Shown here: piece by piece, positions 1 to 7,220 of the stretch
How the letters are laid out: every line of letters begins with the position of its first letter
Position numbering within the stretch: the stretch's first letter is position 1
DNA from: Bacteroidales bacterium
GTDB lineage: Bacteria > Bacteroidota > Bacteroidia > Bacteroidales > Azobacteroidaceae
Length of the DNA: 11,806 nucleotides
Reading direction: 5' to 3'
NCBI GenBank assembly: GCA_020860885.1
Contig: JAJBTS010000022.1
Span: 1-11,806, forward strand
Made by a program: the position numbers and the translations under genes
Notes under the pieces: model-generated
What the model was told of the DNA's origin: nothing
Seen by the model: the letters and a program-made list of their open reading frames with translations, nothing else
Database searches by the model: none

Positions 1-1246
1 ACAAAGATATAACCGTATTTAATAAAGCTATGAATACCAACAAATAGTGTCCTTGTTCCGCGGCAGCCATAAAAATAAAGAACTTACTGAAGAATCCCGC
101 AAAAGGAGGAATTCCGCCTAAAGAGAATACAGCTAACATCATTACAAAAGCCAGCAACGGATTCGACTTATAAAGTCCGTTAAATGCAGCTATCCTCGTA
201 TCCCCTTTCGACTGTTGTTCTACGGAAGAAATTACTCCGAAAGCAGCCAGGTTGGAAAATATATAAACCAGAATGTAAAAAACCATTGCTGTCATTCCCT
301 GAGCGGTTCCGGCAATAATACCCAGTAAAATATATCCCGCCTGAGAAATGGATGAAAAAGCAAAAAACCGTTTGATATCTTTTTGACGGATGGCAAATAA
401 GTTACCCAAAGTAATCGTAATCACCGCCAGCCACCATAAAATGTGATTCCACACTACTTCTATAGGGCCAAATACTTTATATAGAACGAATATCAAAGCA
501 AAAGCTGCTGCTCCTTTTGATACTACTGATAAATAAGCAGTTATGGAAGTAGGAGCTCCTTCATATACATCGGCAGTCCATAAATGAAAAGGTACCAGCG
601 ATAGTTTGAAGGCCAAACCACTGAAAAAGAAAACAAAACCTACAATTACCATAGGAGAACTAAACATTCCTGCGTACATATTATCAAAATAAAAACTTCC
701 CAATGCACCGTATAAGAATGAAAGTCCGAAAAGCATAATTCCTGATGAAAGAGCAGACATTAAAATATATTTAACTCCGGCTTCTGCTGATTTTTCCTGG
801 TACTTATTGAAAGCAGCTAAGCATGCCAATGGAAGAGAAGCTGTTTCCATTCCAATATACAACATCATAAAATTTCCGGCGGAAATCATGAAGTACATAC
901 CCAATAAAGTAATCAATGTAATGGTATAAAATTCACCTTTTTTATGAACGGTTCCGGGAGACGACAACCATCTGTTGGCCTGCAGGAATATAATCAGGGT
1001 TGCCACATTCATCATATTTTTCATGAATATTGTCAATGGAGAACTGATATACATACCTCCAAAAGCTTCTCCTGTGACCAATGGGAAAAAGCCGTATATA
1101 GTAAAAGCAGCAAATAGCGACACTGCAACAGCCTGAAAATAGTTTTTACCTTTCTCAGAACTGAAGGTATCATACAGGAATAATAGCACAAAAAGAATGA
1201 CCAATCCGATTTCCTGCCCAAGATATAAAAAATTACTAAAATCCAT
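1..1246 (-). CDS. nuoN: NuoN, complex I antiporter-like membrane subunit (C-terminus cut by window edge)
   Basis: NuoN is one of three Mrp-antiporter-like proton-pumping subunits of the complex I membrane arm. The ATG at 1246 lies 5 bases after the nuoM stop codon, and the frame stays open for 415 codons to the left edge, so roughly the last 60-80 residues are missing. The protein is hydrophobic throughout. The charged residues expected for the channel are visible: Glu134 in YIGMETASLP (TM5 glutamate), Lys214 in LAFKLSLVPFH (TM7), Lys244 in VVSKGAAA (TM8), and Lys388 in PPFAGFFSKF (TM12). These correspond to E. coli NuoN Glu133, Lys217, Lys247 and Lys395, so proton translocation through this subunit looks intact. 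No Shine-Dalgarno sequence precedes the start. It is the last nuo gene of the operon as usually ordered. Identity is secure; only the C-terminus is unseen. Confidence 0.95.
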   Translation of the reverse strand, partial: MDFSNFLYLGQEIGLVILFVLLFLYDTFSSEKGKNYFQAVAVSLFAAFTIYGFFPLVTGEAFGGMYISSPLTIFMKNMMNVATLIIFLQANRWLSSPGTVHKKGEFYTITLITLLGMYFMISAGNFMMLYIGMETASLPLACLAAFNKYQEKSAEAGVKYILMSALSSGIMLFGLSFLYGALGSFYFDNMYAGMFSSPMVIVGFVFFFSGLAFKLSLVPFHLWTADVYEGAPTSITAYLSVVSKGAAAFALIFVLYKVFGPIEVVWNHILWWLAVITITLGNLFAIRQKDIKRFFAFSSISQAGYILLGIIAGTAQGMTAMVFYILVYIFSNLAAFGVISSVEQQSKGDTRIAAFNGLYKSNPLLAFVMMLAVFSLGGIPPFAGFFSKFFIFMAAAEQGHYLLVFIALLNTVISL

Positions 1247-1251
1247 TTCTA

Positions 1252-2727
1252 TTAAAAGTTTAATTTAGCTATAATTGGAGTTAAGCTCTCACTAATTATT
1301 TCTGATACGCCGAAAGGATACATCCCTATAAAGGCAATTGAAATAATCAAAACAACAGCAGATACTTTTTCATACCAGGTTGCATCCGGCAATCCGATAT
1401 GATGATCGTCCTGAACAGGTCCGTATAATATTTTCCCGACTGTTCTTAAAATATAAACCGCAGTAATTACGATAGAACAACAAGCTGCTATAGTCAATAC
1501 TCTATGAAACATATCAGCATGCTGAAAAGAACCGACAAATATGGTCATTTCTGCTACGAATCCACTTAATCCCGGCAGCCCTAAAGAGGCCAAACCCGCA
1601 ATCACATAACATACAGACGCAAAAGGCATGATTTTCATTAAGCCTCCTATTTCCCGGATATCACGGGTATGGGTTCTTCCATAGATTAATCCTATGAGAG
1701 CAAAGAATAAAGCCGTCATCAATCCATGCGATAACATCTGCATAACTGCTCCGGTCATGGCTGTCTGATTCATCATCAGCAAAGCAAAAAGAACCAGCCC
1801 ACAGTGGCTTACTGAAGAATAGGCGTTAATATATTTCAAATCGGTTTGTACTACAGCACTGAAAGCTCCATAGACAACACTAATACCTGTCAATATCAGG
1901 AAAATCCAACCCAATTCATGGGCAGCCTCGGGCATCAAATACATCGCTACCCTAAAACAGCCATACCCTCCTAACTTCATTAATACTCCTGCGTGCAACA
2001 TAGACACAGCAGTAGGGGCTGATGCGTGACCGTCAGGAGACCATGTATGGAATGGGAAAAGAGCTCCCAGCACCCCAAAACCTAAGAATGTTGCCGGGAA
2101 TAACCAGCGCTGATATTCAATAGGAATATGCAGGTTCGCTATTTCTAGCAAGTTCATAGTGGTATGTCCTGAGGCATAATAGATACCAATGATACCAATC
2201 ATCAGAAATGCAGATCCTGCCATTAACATTAAGGTCAGTTTCATTGCCGAGTATTCTTTTCTTCCTGTACCCCAGAGTCCGATCAATAAATACATAGGGA
2301 TCAAGGCTACTTCATAAAACAAAAACATTGTAAATAAATCAATGGAAATAAAGAATCCGAATACTCCTACAGATAGAAGACAATACCACAAAAAGTATTC
2401 TTTAGCCATATTCATATTCCAGGAAGAGAAAACTCCTGTAAAAACGATGATAGAGGATAATATGAGCATTACTACCGAAATTCCGTCTACCCCTACCGTA
2501 TAGGCAATATTCAGGGGAGCATACCATGTAGTGCTGGATACGAATAACATTTCAGCGTCTGATACGGCTCTCTCTTTGAGAAACATTACGGTTAATACCG
2601 CTGAAAGTATCATTAAAAGCGATGCTCCGGTAATCATAACACCTCGTATCTGCTTCATGCCCTTGCACAAAAACAAGGCAAGGATCATCAAGACCGGAAT
2701 GACAACAAACAAAGATAAAATATTCAT
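1252..2727 (-). CDS. nuoM: NuoM, complex I antiporter-like membrane subunit
   Basis: NuoM is the middle antiporter-like subunit of the proton-pumping arm. It has 491 residues, close to the family norm, and is made of about 14 hydrophobic segments. Recognisable stretches are FLFYEVALIPMYLLIGLWG with Glu139 (TM5 glutamate), PFHTWSPDGHASAPTAVSML, Lys251 in VLMKLGGYG (TM8 lysine), VVQTDLKYINAYSSVSHCG, His334 in MLSHG, and Glu393 in LSGFVAEMTIF (TM12 glutamate). Odd point: in GVLGALFPFH the residue facing the E. coli TM7 Lys234 is Leu220, so a lysine held essential for pumping appears replaced. The gene starts 13 bases after the nuoL stop codon and ends 5 bases before nuoN, so it is cotranscribed with both. 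The ATG at 2727 is preceded only by a weak purine stretch. Confidence 0.97.
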   Translation of the reverse strand: MNILSLFVVIPVLMILALFLCKGMKQIRGVMITGASLLMILSAVLTVMFLKERAVSDAEMLFVSSTTWYAPLNIAYTVGVDGISVVMLILSSIIVFTGVFSSWNMNMAKEYFLWYCLLSVGVFGFFISIDLFTMFLFYEVALIPMYLLIGLWGTGRKEYSAMKLTLMLMAGSAFLMIGIIGIYYASGHTTMNLLEIANLHIPIEYQRWLFPATFLGFGVLGALFPFHTWSPDGHASAPTAVSMLHAGVLMKLGGYGCFRVAMYLMPEAAHELGWIFLILTGISVVYGAFSAVVQTDLKYINAYSSVSHCGLVLFALLMMNQTAMTGAVMQMLSHGLMTALFFALIGLIYGRTHTRDIREIGGLMKIMPFASVCYVIAGLASLGLPGLSGFVAEMTIFVGSFQHADMFHRVLTIAACCSIVITAVYILRTVGKILYGPVQDDHHIGLPDATWYEKVSAVVLIISIAFIGMYPFGVSEIISESLTPIIAKLNF

Positions 2728-2740
2728 AATTCTTTCGTTT

Positions 2741-4654
2741 TTACAAGAATAATACTAATGCAGCAATAATGACTGAACCTAAAATAAATACCCAGGAATA
2801 AAACTGAATCTGGCCAGACTGCAATCCTTTTATAGAAGCTGAGATTTTCTGGGTTGTCCAGGCAATACCATTCATAGATCCATCTACAATATGTTTATCA
2901 AACCATGCAATAGGCATACAAATAAACTTAAATACAACCGTTTTTGTAAACCACATCCAGACTTCATCAATATAAAATTTATTAAGAGTAGCTTTGTATA
3001 AGCCACCCATCGACTGAGCGATGTGAGCAGGCTTATCGCTGTTCTTCATGTAAAGAACCGCTGCTATAACAATACCCACTATAGCGACACCCACACTTAA
3101 AGATGCCACAAGCATATTGATGTGCATATGGAAACCTATTCCATCTGCGCTTATAAGTTCTGAGAAAGGAATAAATCCGGTAAACACGGAGAATACAGCT
3201 AGAATTATTAAAGGAACAGCCATCACCATGGGAGACTCATGCGGTTTATGTCCTTCTTTGTATTCCCTGTTTCCATTCCAGAAAATACGGAAATACAAAC
3301 GGAACATATAAAAGGCGGTTAATCCTGCAACCACCCACAACACCCAAAAGATTGCCGGATTATTCTCCATGGCTGCTGCCAATATCTCATCTTTACTGAA
3401 AAATCCTGAGAAAGGCCATATACCTGCTATAGCCAGACAAGCTATTAAAAAGGTTATATGTGTGATCGGCATGTATTTCTTTAAATTACCCATATGGCTC
3501 ATTTCATTACTGTGTACAGCATGAATAACAGAACCGGCTCCTAAAAACAATAAAGCTTTGAAGAACGCATGAGTAAACAAGTGAAACATGGACGCCATAT
3601 ATCCCAGTCCGGCATGTCCTTCGTATTGAGAAACACCCAAAGCCGCCATCATATAAGCAATCTGGGATATGGTAGAAAAAGCGAGTACCCGCTTAATATC
3701 CGTCTGTGTGATTGCTATGACTGCTGCAAATAATGCAGTAAACGCTCCTATCCAGGCTATCATCTGCAAAACATCCGGAGCAGCGAAAAAATAGACGGGA
3801 AACAAACGCGCCACCAGATAAACTCCGGCAACAACCATAGTTGCAGCATGAATCAATGCGGAAACAGGCGTAGGTCCTTCCATAGCATCCGGCAACCAAA
3901 TATGTAAAGGGAACATAGCCGACTTCCCTGCACCTCCCATAAAAATCAGAGCCATAGCCCATGTAGCAACCGATAATCCCATAAAAGTTCCTCCGGCCAT
4001 AGAGGTGGTAACCAGAGTAGCATTTCCAGCTGTCAATGAGCCAAAGTCAAATGTCCCGGTATAATAAGAAAGGATTAAGATACCCACTAAAAAGCCTAGG
4101 TCAGCAAAACGGGTCACAATAAAAGCTTTCTTGGAAGCAGCTACTGCCGATGGTTTGGTATAATAGAAACCAATCAGGGAATAGGAACTCACCCCTACTA
4201 ATTCCCAGAATATATACATCTGGAAAATATTAGTAGCTACAACCAGCCCTAACATGGAAAAGCTAAATAAAGAGAGAAACGCATAATAACGTTGAAAACC
4301 TGTTTCTCCTTTCATATACCCCAAACTATAAATATGGACCATTAAGGATACGGTAGTAATAACTACCAGCATCATTACAGAGATGGGATCAAGTAGAATT
4401 CCCAGATCAATATGTAATTTATCAGTAAAACGTAACCATTCAAAATTGACAGGTATAATTTCATTCCATGCTCCATTTACTTTCCCAATTTGGAAAAAGT
4501 ATTGAAAAGCCACCGAATAAGCTAAAATGGCACAGAAAGCCATACCTAATGTACCCAGAATACCCGCTAAGCCGGGTTTCATTTTCCCACCCAGTAATCC
4601 TAATAAAAGAAAAAGGATAAAAGGAGTTACTATGATTAACAAACTATATTCCAT
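2741..4654 (-). CDS. nuoL: NuoL, distal antiporter-like membrane subunit of complex I
   Basis: NuoL is the distal proton-pumping subunit, with a C-terminal lateral helix that runs along the membrane arm. It has 637 residues, slightly longer than the 613 of E. coli. Key residues are present: Glu151 in YIFWELVGVSSYSL (TM5), Arg182 and Asp185 in VTRFADLGF, Lys244 in GGAGKSAMFPLHIWLPDAM (TM7), His269 in SALIHAATM (TM8), Lys366 in THAFFKALLFL, and Lys421 in FSGFFSKDEI (TM12). The last ~130 residues hold the charged linker (NREYKEGHKPHES), the lateral-helix region, and a final hydrophobic anchor ending ALVLFL. The ATG overlaps the nuoK stop codon by one base (TGATG), which implies translational coupling. 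Unlike NuoM, this subunit keeps its TM7 lysine. Confidence 0.97.
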   Translation of the reverse strand: MEYSLLIIVTPFILFLLLGLLGGKMKPGLAGILGTLGMAFCAILAYSVAFQYFFQIGKVNGAWNEIIPVNFEWLRFTDKLHIDLGILLDPISVMMLVVITTVSLMVHIYSLGYMKGETGFQRYYAFLSLFSFSMLGLVVATNIFQMYIFWELVGVSSYSLIGFYYTKPSAVAASKKAFIVTRFADLGFLVGILILSYYTGTFDFGSLTAGNATLVTTSMAGGTFMGLSVATWAMALIFMGGAGKSAMFPLHIWLPDAMEGPTPVSALIHAATMVVAGVYLVARLFPVYFFAAPDVLQMIAWIGAFTALFAAVIAITQTDIKRVLAFSTISQIAYMMAALGVSQYEGHAGLGYMASMFHLFTHAFFKALLFLGAGSVIHAVHSNEMSHMGNLKKYMPITHITFLIACLAIAGIWPFSGFFSKDEILAAAMENNPAIFWVLWVVAGLTAFYMFRLYFRIFWNGNREYKEGHKPHESPMVMAVPLIILAVFSVFTGFIPFSELISADGIGFHMHINMLVASLSVGVAIVGIVIAAVLYMKNSDKPAHIAQSMGGLYKATLNKFYIDEVWMWFTKTVVFKFICMPIAWFDKHIVDGSMNGIAWTTQKISASIKGLQSGQIQFYSWVFILGSVIIAALVLFL

Positions 4655-4962
4655 CAGTCTTTCATTTTATTAAGATTCTTAATATCAATATTCCCGATAC
4701 AACGATAAGCATTAATTATAATGGCAAGGGCGACTGCAGTTTCGGCAGCAGTAATAGCTATTCCGAACAAAGTAAAGAACATACCTTCCATCTGTTCGGG
4801 AAATAAATAACGGTTAAATACGGCAAAATTGATTTCAACCGCATTCAGTACCAATTCGAGCGATATCAGAATAGCAATCATATTTTTACGGGTAATAAAA
4901 CCATAGATGCCGATAAAGAACATCAGCGTACTAATTATAAGATAATATTCCATTTGTATCAT
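4654..4962 (-). CDS. nuoK: NuoK, small membrane subunit of complex I
   Basis: NuoK (102 residues, three transmembrane helices, homologue of mitochondrial ND4L) forms part of the chain of charged residues linking the quinone site to the antiporter subunits. The two conserved membrane glutamates are seen at Glu36 (AILISLELVLNAVEINF) and Glu74 (ITAAETAVALA), matching E. coli Glu36 and Glu72. The start at 4962 (MIQMEYYLII) is chosen over the ATG three codons later because AGGAG lies 8 bases upstream of it, overlapping the nuoJ stop codon. The last codon overlaps the nuoL ATG. The C-terminal tail (IDIKNLNKMKD) is polar and somewhat longer than needed for the three helices. Confidence 0.97.
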   Translation of the reverse strand: MIQMEYYLIISTLMFFIGIYGFITRKNMIAILISLELVLNAVEINFAVFNRYLFPEQMEGMFFTLFGIAITAAETAVALAIIINAYRCIGNIDIKNLNKMKD

Positions 4963-4970
4963 AATCGTTT

Positions 4971-4975
4971 CTCCT
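4971..4975 (-). promoter_or_regulatory. Shine-Dalgarno site of nuoK
   Basis: AGGAG on the minus strand, 8 bases before the ATG at 4962. It shares bases with the nuoJ stop codon (TAGGAG), so a ribosome finishing nuoJ sits on the nuoK binding site. It decides in favour of the upstream of two possible nuoK starts. Strong sites of this kind are rare in Bacteroidota, where most genes here have only A-rich leaders. Confidence 0.7.
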
Positions 4976-5495
4976 ATCGTTTTCTAGCTATTAAAATACC
5001 ACCTATGATACAGGCAAGTAACAACAAGCTTAAAGCCTCGAAAGGCAATAAGTATTGATATTTTTCCGTACCCATTAATGCTTCTCCTATGATTTTCATA
5101 TTAATCTCCTGATCGCCTTCGATCGTGGTATTATTTCCGTATACAAATTGATGTTTCAATAACGCAAAAGCAGCAACAGCAATACCACCCAAAGCAGCTA
5201 AACCTCCCATAATATATTTCCGGATCTTATGCCGTTCCAGCAAATCTCCTTTATTACTCGTCAGGAATATGGTGAAAATAAACAGGACAAGTACACCCCC
5301 GGCATATACCGAAATTTGTACAGCTGCCAGAAAATGATAATTCAGGAATAAATACAATCCGGCCGTACAGATCAGGACCAACAAAAGATAAGTAGCTGAT
5401 CTCAATAAACTTTTAGCAGTTACCGCCATAACGGACAAAGCTAATATCGCTATTCCAAGGCATCCGAACAGGATTAAATTAATTAATGGATCCAT
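4974..5495 (-). CDS. nuoJ: NuoJ, membrane subunit of complex I
   Basis: NuoJ (173 residues, homologue of mitochondrial ND6) is a membrane subunit next to NuoK, H and A. Its TM3 carries the pi-bulge thought to couple quinone reduction to pumping. That stretch is recognisable around residues 51-74 (LNYHFLAAVQISVYAGGVLV), with the conserved tyrosine at 64 and glycines at 66-67. Five hydrophobic segments are visible, with a charged cytoplasmic stretch (NKGDLLERHKIRKY) after the third and a second polar stretch (EGDQEINMK) before the last. The start lies 3 bases after the nuoI stop codon, with AAAGGA about 9 bases upstream inside the end of nuoI. It ends in TAG, which shows that amber is an ordinary stop codon in this genome. 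Confidence 0.96.
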   Translation of the reverse strand: MDPLINLILFGCLGIAILALSVMAVTAKSLLRSATYLLLVLICTAGLYLFLNYHFLAAVQISVYAGGVLVLFIFTIFLTSNKGDLLERHKIRKYIMGGLAALGGIAVAAFALLKHQFVYGNNTTIEGDQEINMKIIGEALMGTEKYQYLLPFEALSLLLLACIIGGILIARKR

Positions 5496-5498
5496 ATC

Positions 5499-5963
5499 TT
5501 ATTTTCCTTTTTTCTTTAATTTTGAGCCTTCCCTGTTCAATTTATCATACAGCTTAGGCCTTGTGAATGTAGAATGTTCAAACTCATTTGTCCAGGTAAT
5601 AGCATCGAAAGGACAACTCATGGTACAAATAGCACAAAAAATACAACTACCTATATCATAAATGTATCTGTCCAATACTTTCTTTTCTTTTCCGGTTTCC
5701 TCATCGAGTTCTTTTTTAGACAGAACCTGAATAGTTCCATTAGGACAATTCGTCTGACAAATTCCACAAGCAGTACAATTATGCTCATTATTTTCATTAT
5801 GAGGCATCACCAGCTGTCCACGCATCCTCTGGTGAGGGAAAACTTTCCCCCGGTTTTCAGGATACTGTTCTGTCACTTTCGGACGGATAAAATTCAGCAT
5901 GGAAATATACATTCCCTGCATCAAATGCCAAATTCCTTCCAATACTTTTTTAATATGATTCAT
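5499..5963 (-). CDS. nuoI: NuoI, 2x[4Fe-4S] ferredoxin-type subunit of complex I
   Basis: NuoI (154 residues) passes electrons through clusters N6a and N6b to cluster N2 of NuoB. Two full CxxCxxCxxxCP motifs are visible: Cys63, 66, 69, 73 (CTACGICQTNCP) and Cys107, 110, 113, 117 (CIFCAICTMSCP). The N-terminus has the amphipathic stretch that packs on the membrane (IWHLMQGMYISMLNFI) followed by the RPKVTEQYPE region. The C-terminal 18 residues are strongly basic (KLYDKLNREGSKLKKKGK). In a complex without NuoEFG, NuoI is the likely entry point for electrons, so this basic tail could help bind an acidic carrier (inference). The ATG at 5963 has no close Shine-Dalgarno match; an AAGGA 17 bases upstream is too far to count. 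Confidence 0.96.
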   Translation of the reverse strand: MNHIKKVLEGIWHLMQGMYISMLNFIRPKVTEQYPENRGKVFPHQRMRGQLVMPHNENNEHNCTACGICQTNCPNGTIQVLSKKELDEETGKEKKVLDRYIYDIGSCIFCAICTMSCPFDAITWTNEFEHSTFTRPKLYDKLNREGSKLKKKGK

Positions 5964-5990
5964 AATTTTAATATGCTGATGTCCTTAATG

Positions 5991-7058
5991 TTATACGTAA
6001 ATTATCCAAAGAGCCATCAATACAATGTTCACCAGACAGATGGGCATCAATATTTTCCATTCCAGATTCAGTAATTGATCGATACGCAAACGAGGTATTG
6101 TCCAACGTACCCATAATGTTAAAAATACACAGAAGAATGTTTTTCCAAAGAACCACAAAACAGGCGGTATATAGTCCATTACCTGATTGAATGATTCCCA
6201 ACCGGGTATATACAAAGGCATCCATCCTCCTAAAAACAGGGTTGAGGCAATAGCTGCAATAATAAACATATTCAGATATTCTGCCAGATAGAAGAAACCA
6301 AACTGAATACCCGAATATTCCGTATGATATCCGGCTGTTAGTTCAGACTCGGCTTCCGGTAAGTCAAAAGGTCCGCGATTTGTTTCCGCATGCCCTGCAA
6401 TGAGGTAAACGATAAAAGCGATCAAAGCCGGTATTCCTCCCCTGAAAATATTCCAGGCATACGTTTGTTGCTCTACAATAACCGATAACTGCATCGTTCC
6501 CGAAAGCATTACTATGGTCATTAAGGATAAACCGCAGGATAACTCATAAGATATAAGCTGCGCACCCGAACGCATAGCGCCAATCATCGTATATTTATTG
6601 TTGGACGACCATCCTGCCAATAAGATACCCACAACTCCTAAAGAAGAAACTGCCAGTAAATAAAATACGCCTATATTGAAATCGACAGCATGTAACCCTC
6701 TATCAAAAGGGATAGCTCCAAATGTACATATGGAAGCAATAATAACCAGGAAAGCGGAAAGCCTGAAAAGAACAGGATCTGCGCGGTCTATCTTTATTAA
6801 TTCTTTGATAAGAATTTTTATCATATCCGCTACAGATTGAATCAACCCCCAGGGGCCGACCCGGTTCGGACCGATACGACATTGAAAGAATGCACAAACT
6901 TTTCTTTCTACGTAAATAAGGATAAGAGCCAATACTGCATAGGCTGCTAAAATAACAATCCCTATCAATACAAACTCTATAAATAAAGTCCATCCGTTAC
7001 TTAAATAAGTACGGAGAAACTCGTCTATCCAATTCGTTACTACATCAAAATGAAACAT
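5991..7058 (-). CDS. nuoH: NuoH, quinone-chamber membrane subunit of complex I
   Basis: NuoH (355 residues, homologue of ND1) forms the quinone chamber with NuoB and NuoD and begins the proton path. It has about eight transmembrane segments. Signature stretches are [20 protein letters not shown] (residues 51-70), [19 protein letters not shown] (149-167), and the acidic loop with [17 protein letters not shown] followed by [10 protein letters not shown] (224-250). This loop is the most conserved part of the family and contains the glutamates that couple quinone binding to pumping. The ATG at 7058 is used; a TTG at 7076 would add six residues (MIIEKI) that lack family support. The gene begins 155 bases after the nuoCD stop codon, a gap filled by the repeat tract. 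It ends 27 bases before nuoI. Confidence 0.96.
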   Translation of the reverse strand: MFHFDVVTNWIDEFLRTYLSNGWTLFIEFVLIGIVILAAYAVLALILIYVERKVCAFFQCRIGPNRVGPWGLIQSVADMIKILIKELIKIDRADPVLFRLSAFLVIIASICTFGAIPFDRGLHAVDFNIGVFYLLAVSSLGVVGILLAGWSSNNKYTMIGAMRSGAQLISYELSCGLSLMTIVMLSGTMQLSVIVEQQTYAWNIFRGGIPALIAFIVYLIAGHAETNRGPFDLPEAESELTAGYHTEYSGIQFGFFYLAEYLNMFIIAAIASTLFLGGWMPLYIPGWESFNQVMDYIPPVLWFFGKTFFCVFLTLWVRWTIPRLRIDQLLNLEWKILMPICLVNIVLMALWIIYV

Positions 7059-7080
7059 AATTTTTTCAATTATCAATGAA

Positions 7081-7199
7081 CAGTCAACAGTTATCAGTTA
7101 CCAACCGGCACTTATCTGCTACTTATGTTCATTCTTTACTGTTTATTGTTTATTGTTAACTGCTTACTGTTAACTGTTAACTGTTAACTGTTAACTGTT
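7081..7199. repeat. Imperfect inverted repeat between nuoCD and nuoH
   Basis: On the plus strand, 7081-7101 holds three CAGTTAN-like heptamers (CAGTCAA, CAGTTAT, CAGTTAC). These are the reverse complement of the TTAACTG units at 7156-7197. The 16 bases at 7086-7101 match the reverse complement of 7184-7199 at 14 of 16 positions by hand count. Because the right arm is itself tandem, the left arm can pair in several registers, leaving a loop of roughly 55-80 bases. In the nuo mRNA this would make a stem-loop between nuoCD and nuoH. It lacks a U-tract, so it is not an obvious terminator. Confidence 0.65.
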
Positions 7200-7220
7200 T
7201 ATCTGTTAACTGTTTATCTG
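7135..7220. repeat. Degenerate heptamer tandem array (TTAACTG type), 12 units
   Basis: Read on the plus strand the units are TTTACTG, TTTATTG, TTTATTG, TTAACTG, CTTACTG, four exact TTAACTG, TTTATCTG, TTAACTG, TTTATCTG. That is ten 7-mers and two 8-mers filling 86 bases without gaps. The exact TTAACTG units create a GTTAAC palindrome every seven bases. The last unit runs into nuoCD: the final AGA codon and TAA stop of nuoCD (minus strand) lie inside it, so the array has grown into, or out of, the end of the gene. Such arrays are prone to slippage, so copy number may vary between strains. Confidence 0.9.

Noticed and set aside
5574..6074. A 166-codon plus-strand open frame opposite nuoI and the end of nuoH
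   Set aside because: It is antisense to well-supported conserved genes and its translation shows no family resemblance; it is a by-product of their codon use.
7059..7076. TTG start for nuoH that would extend it by six residues
   Set aside because: The added MIIEKI lies at the edge of the repeat-rich spacer, has no Shine-Dalgarno site, and the ATG at 7058 gives a normal NuoH N-terminus.
7135..7220. CRISPR array
   Set aside because: Units are 7-8 bases and abut directly, with no spacers and no cas genes.
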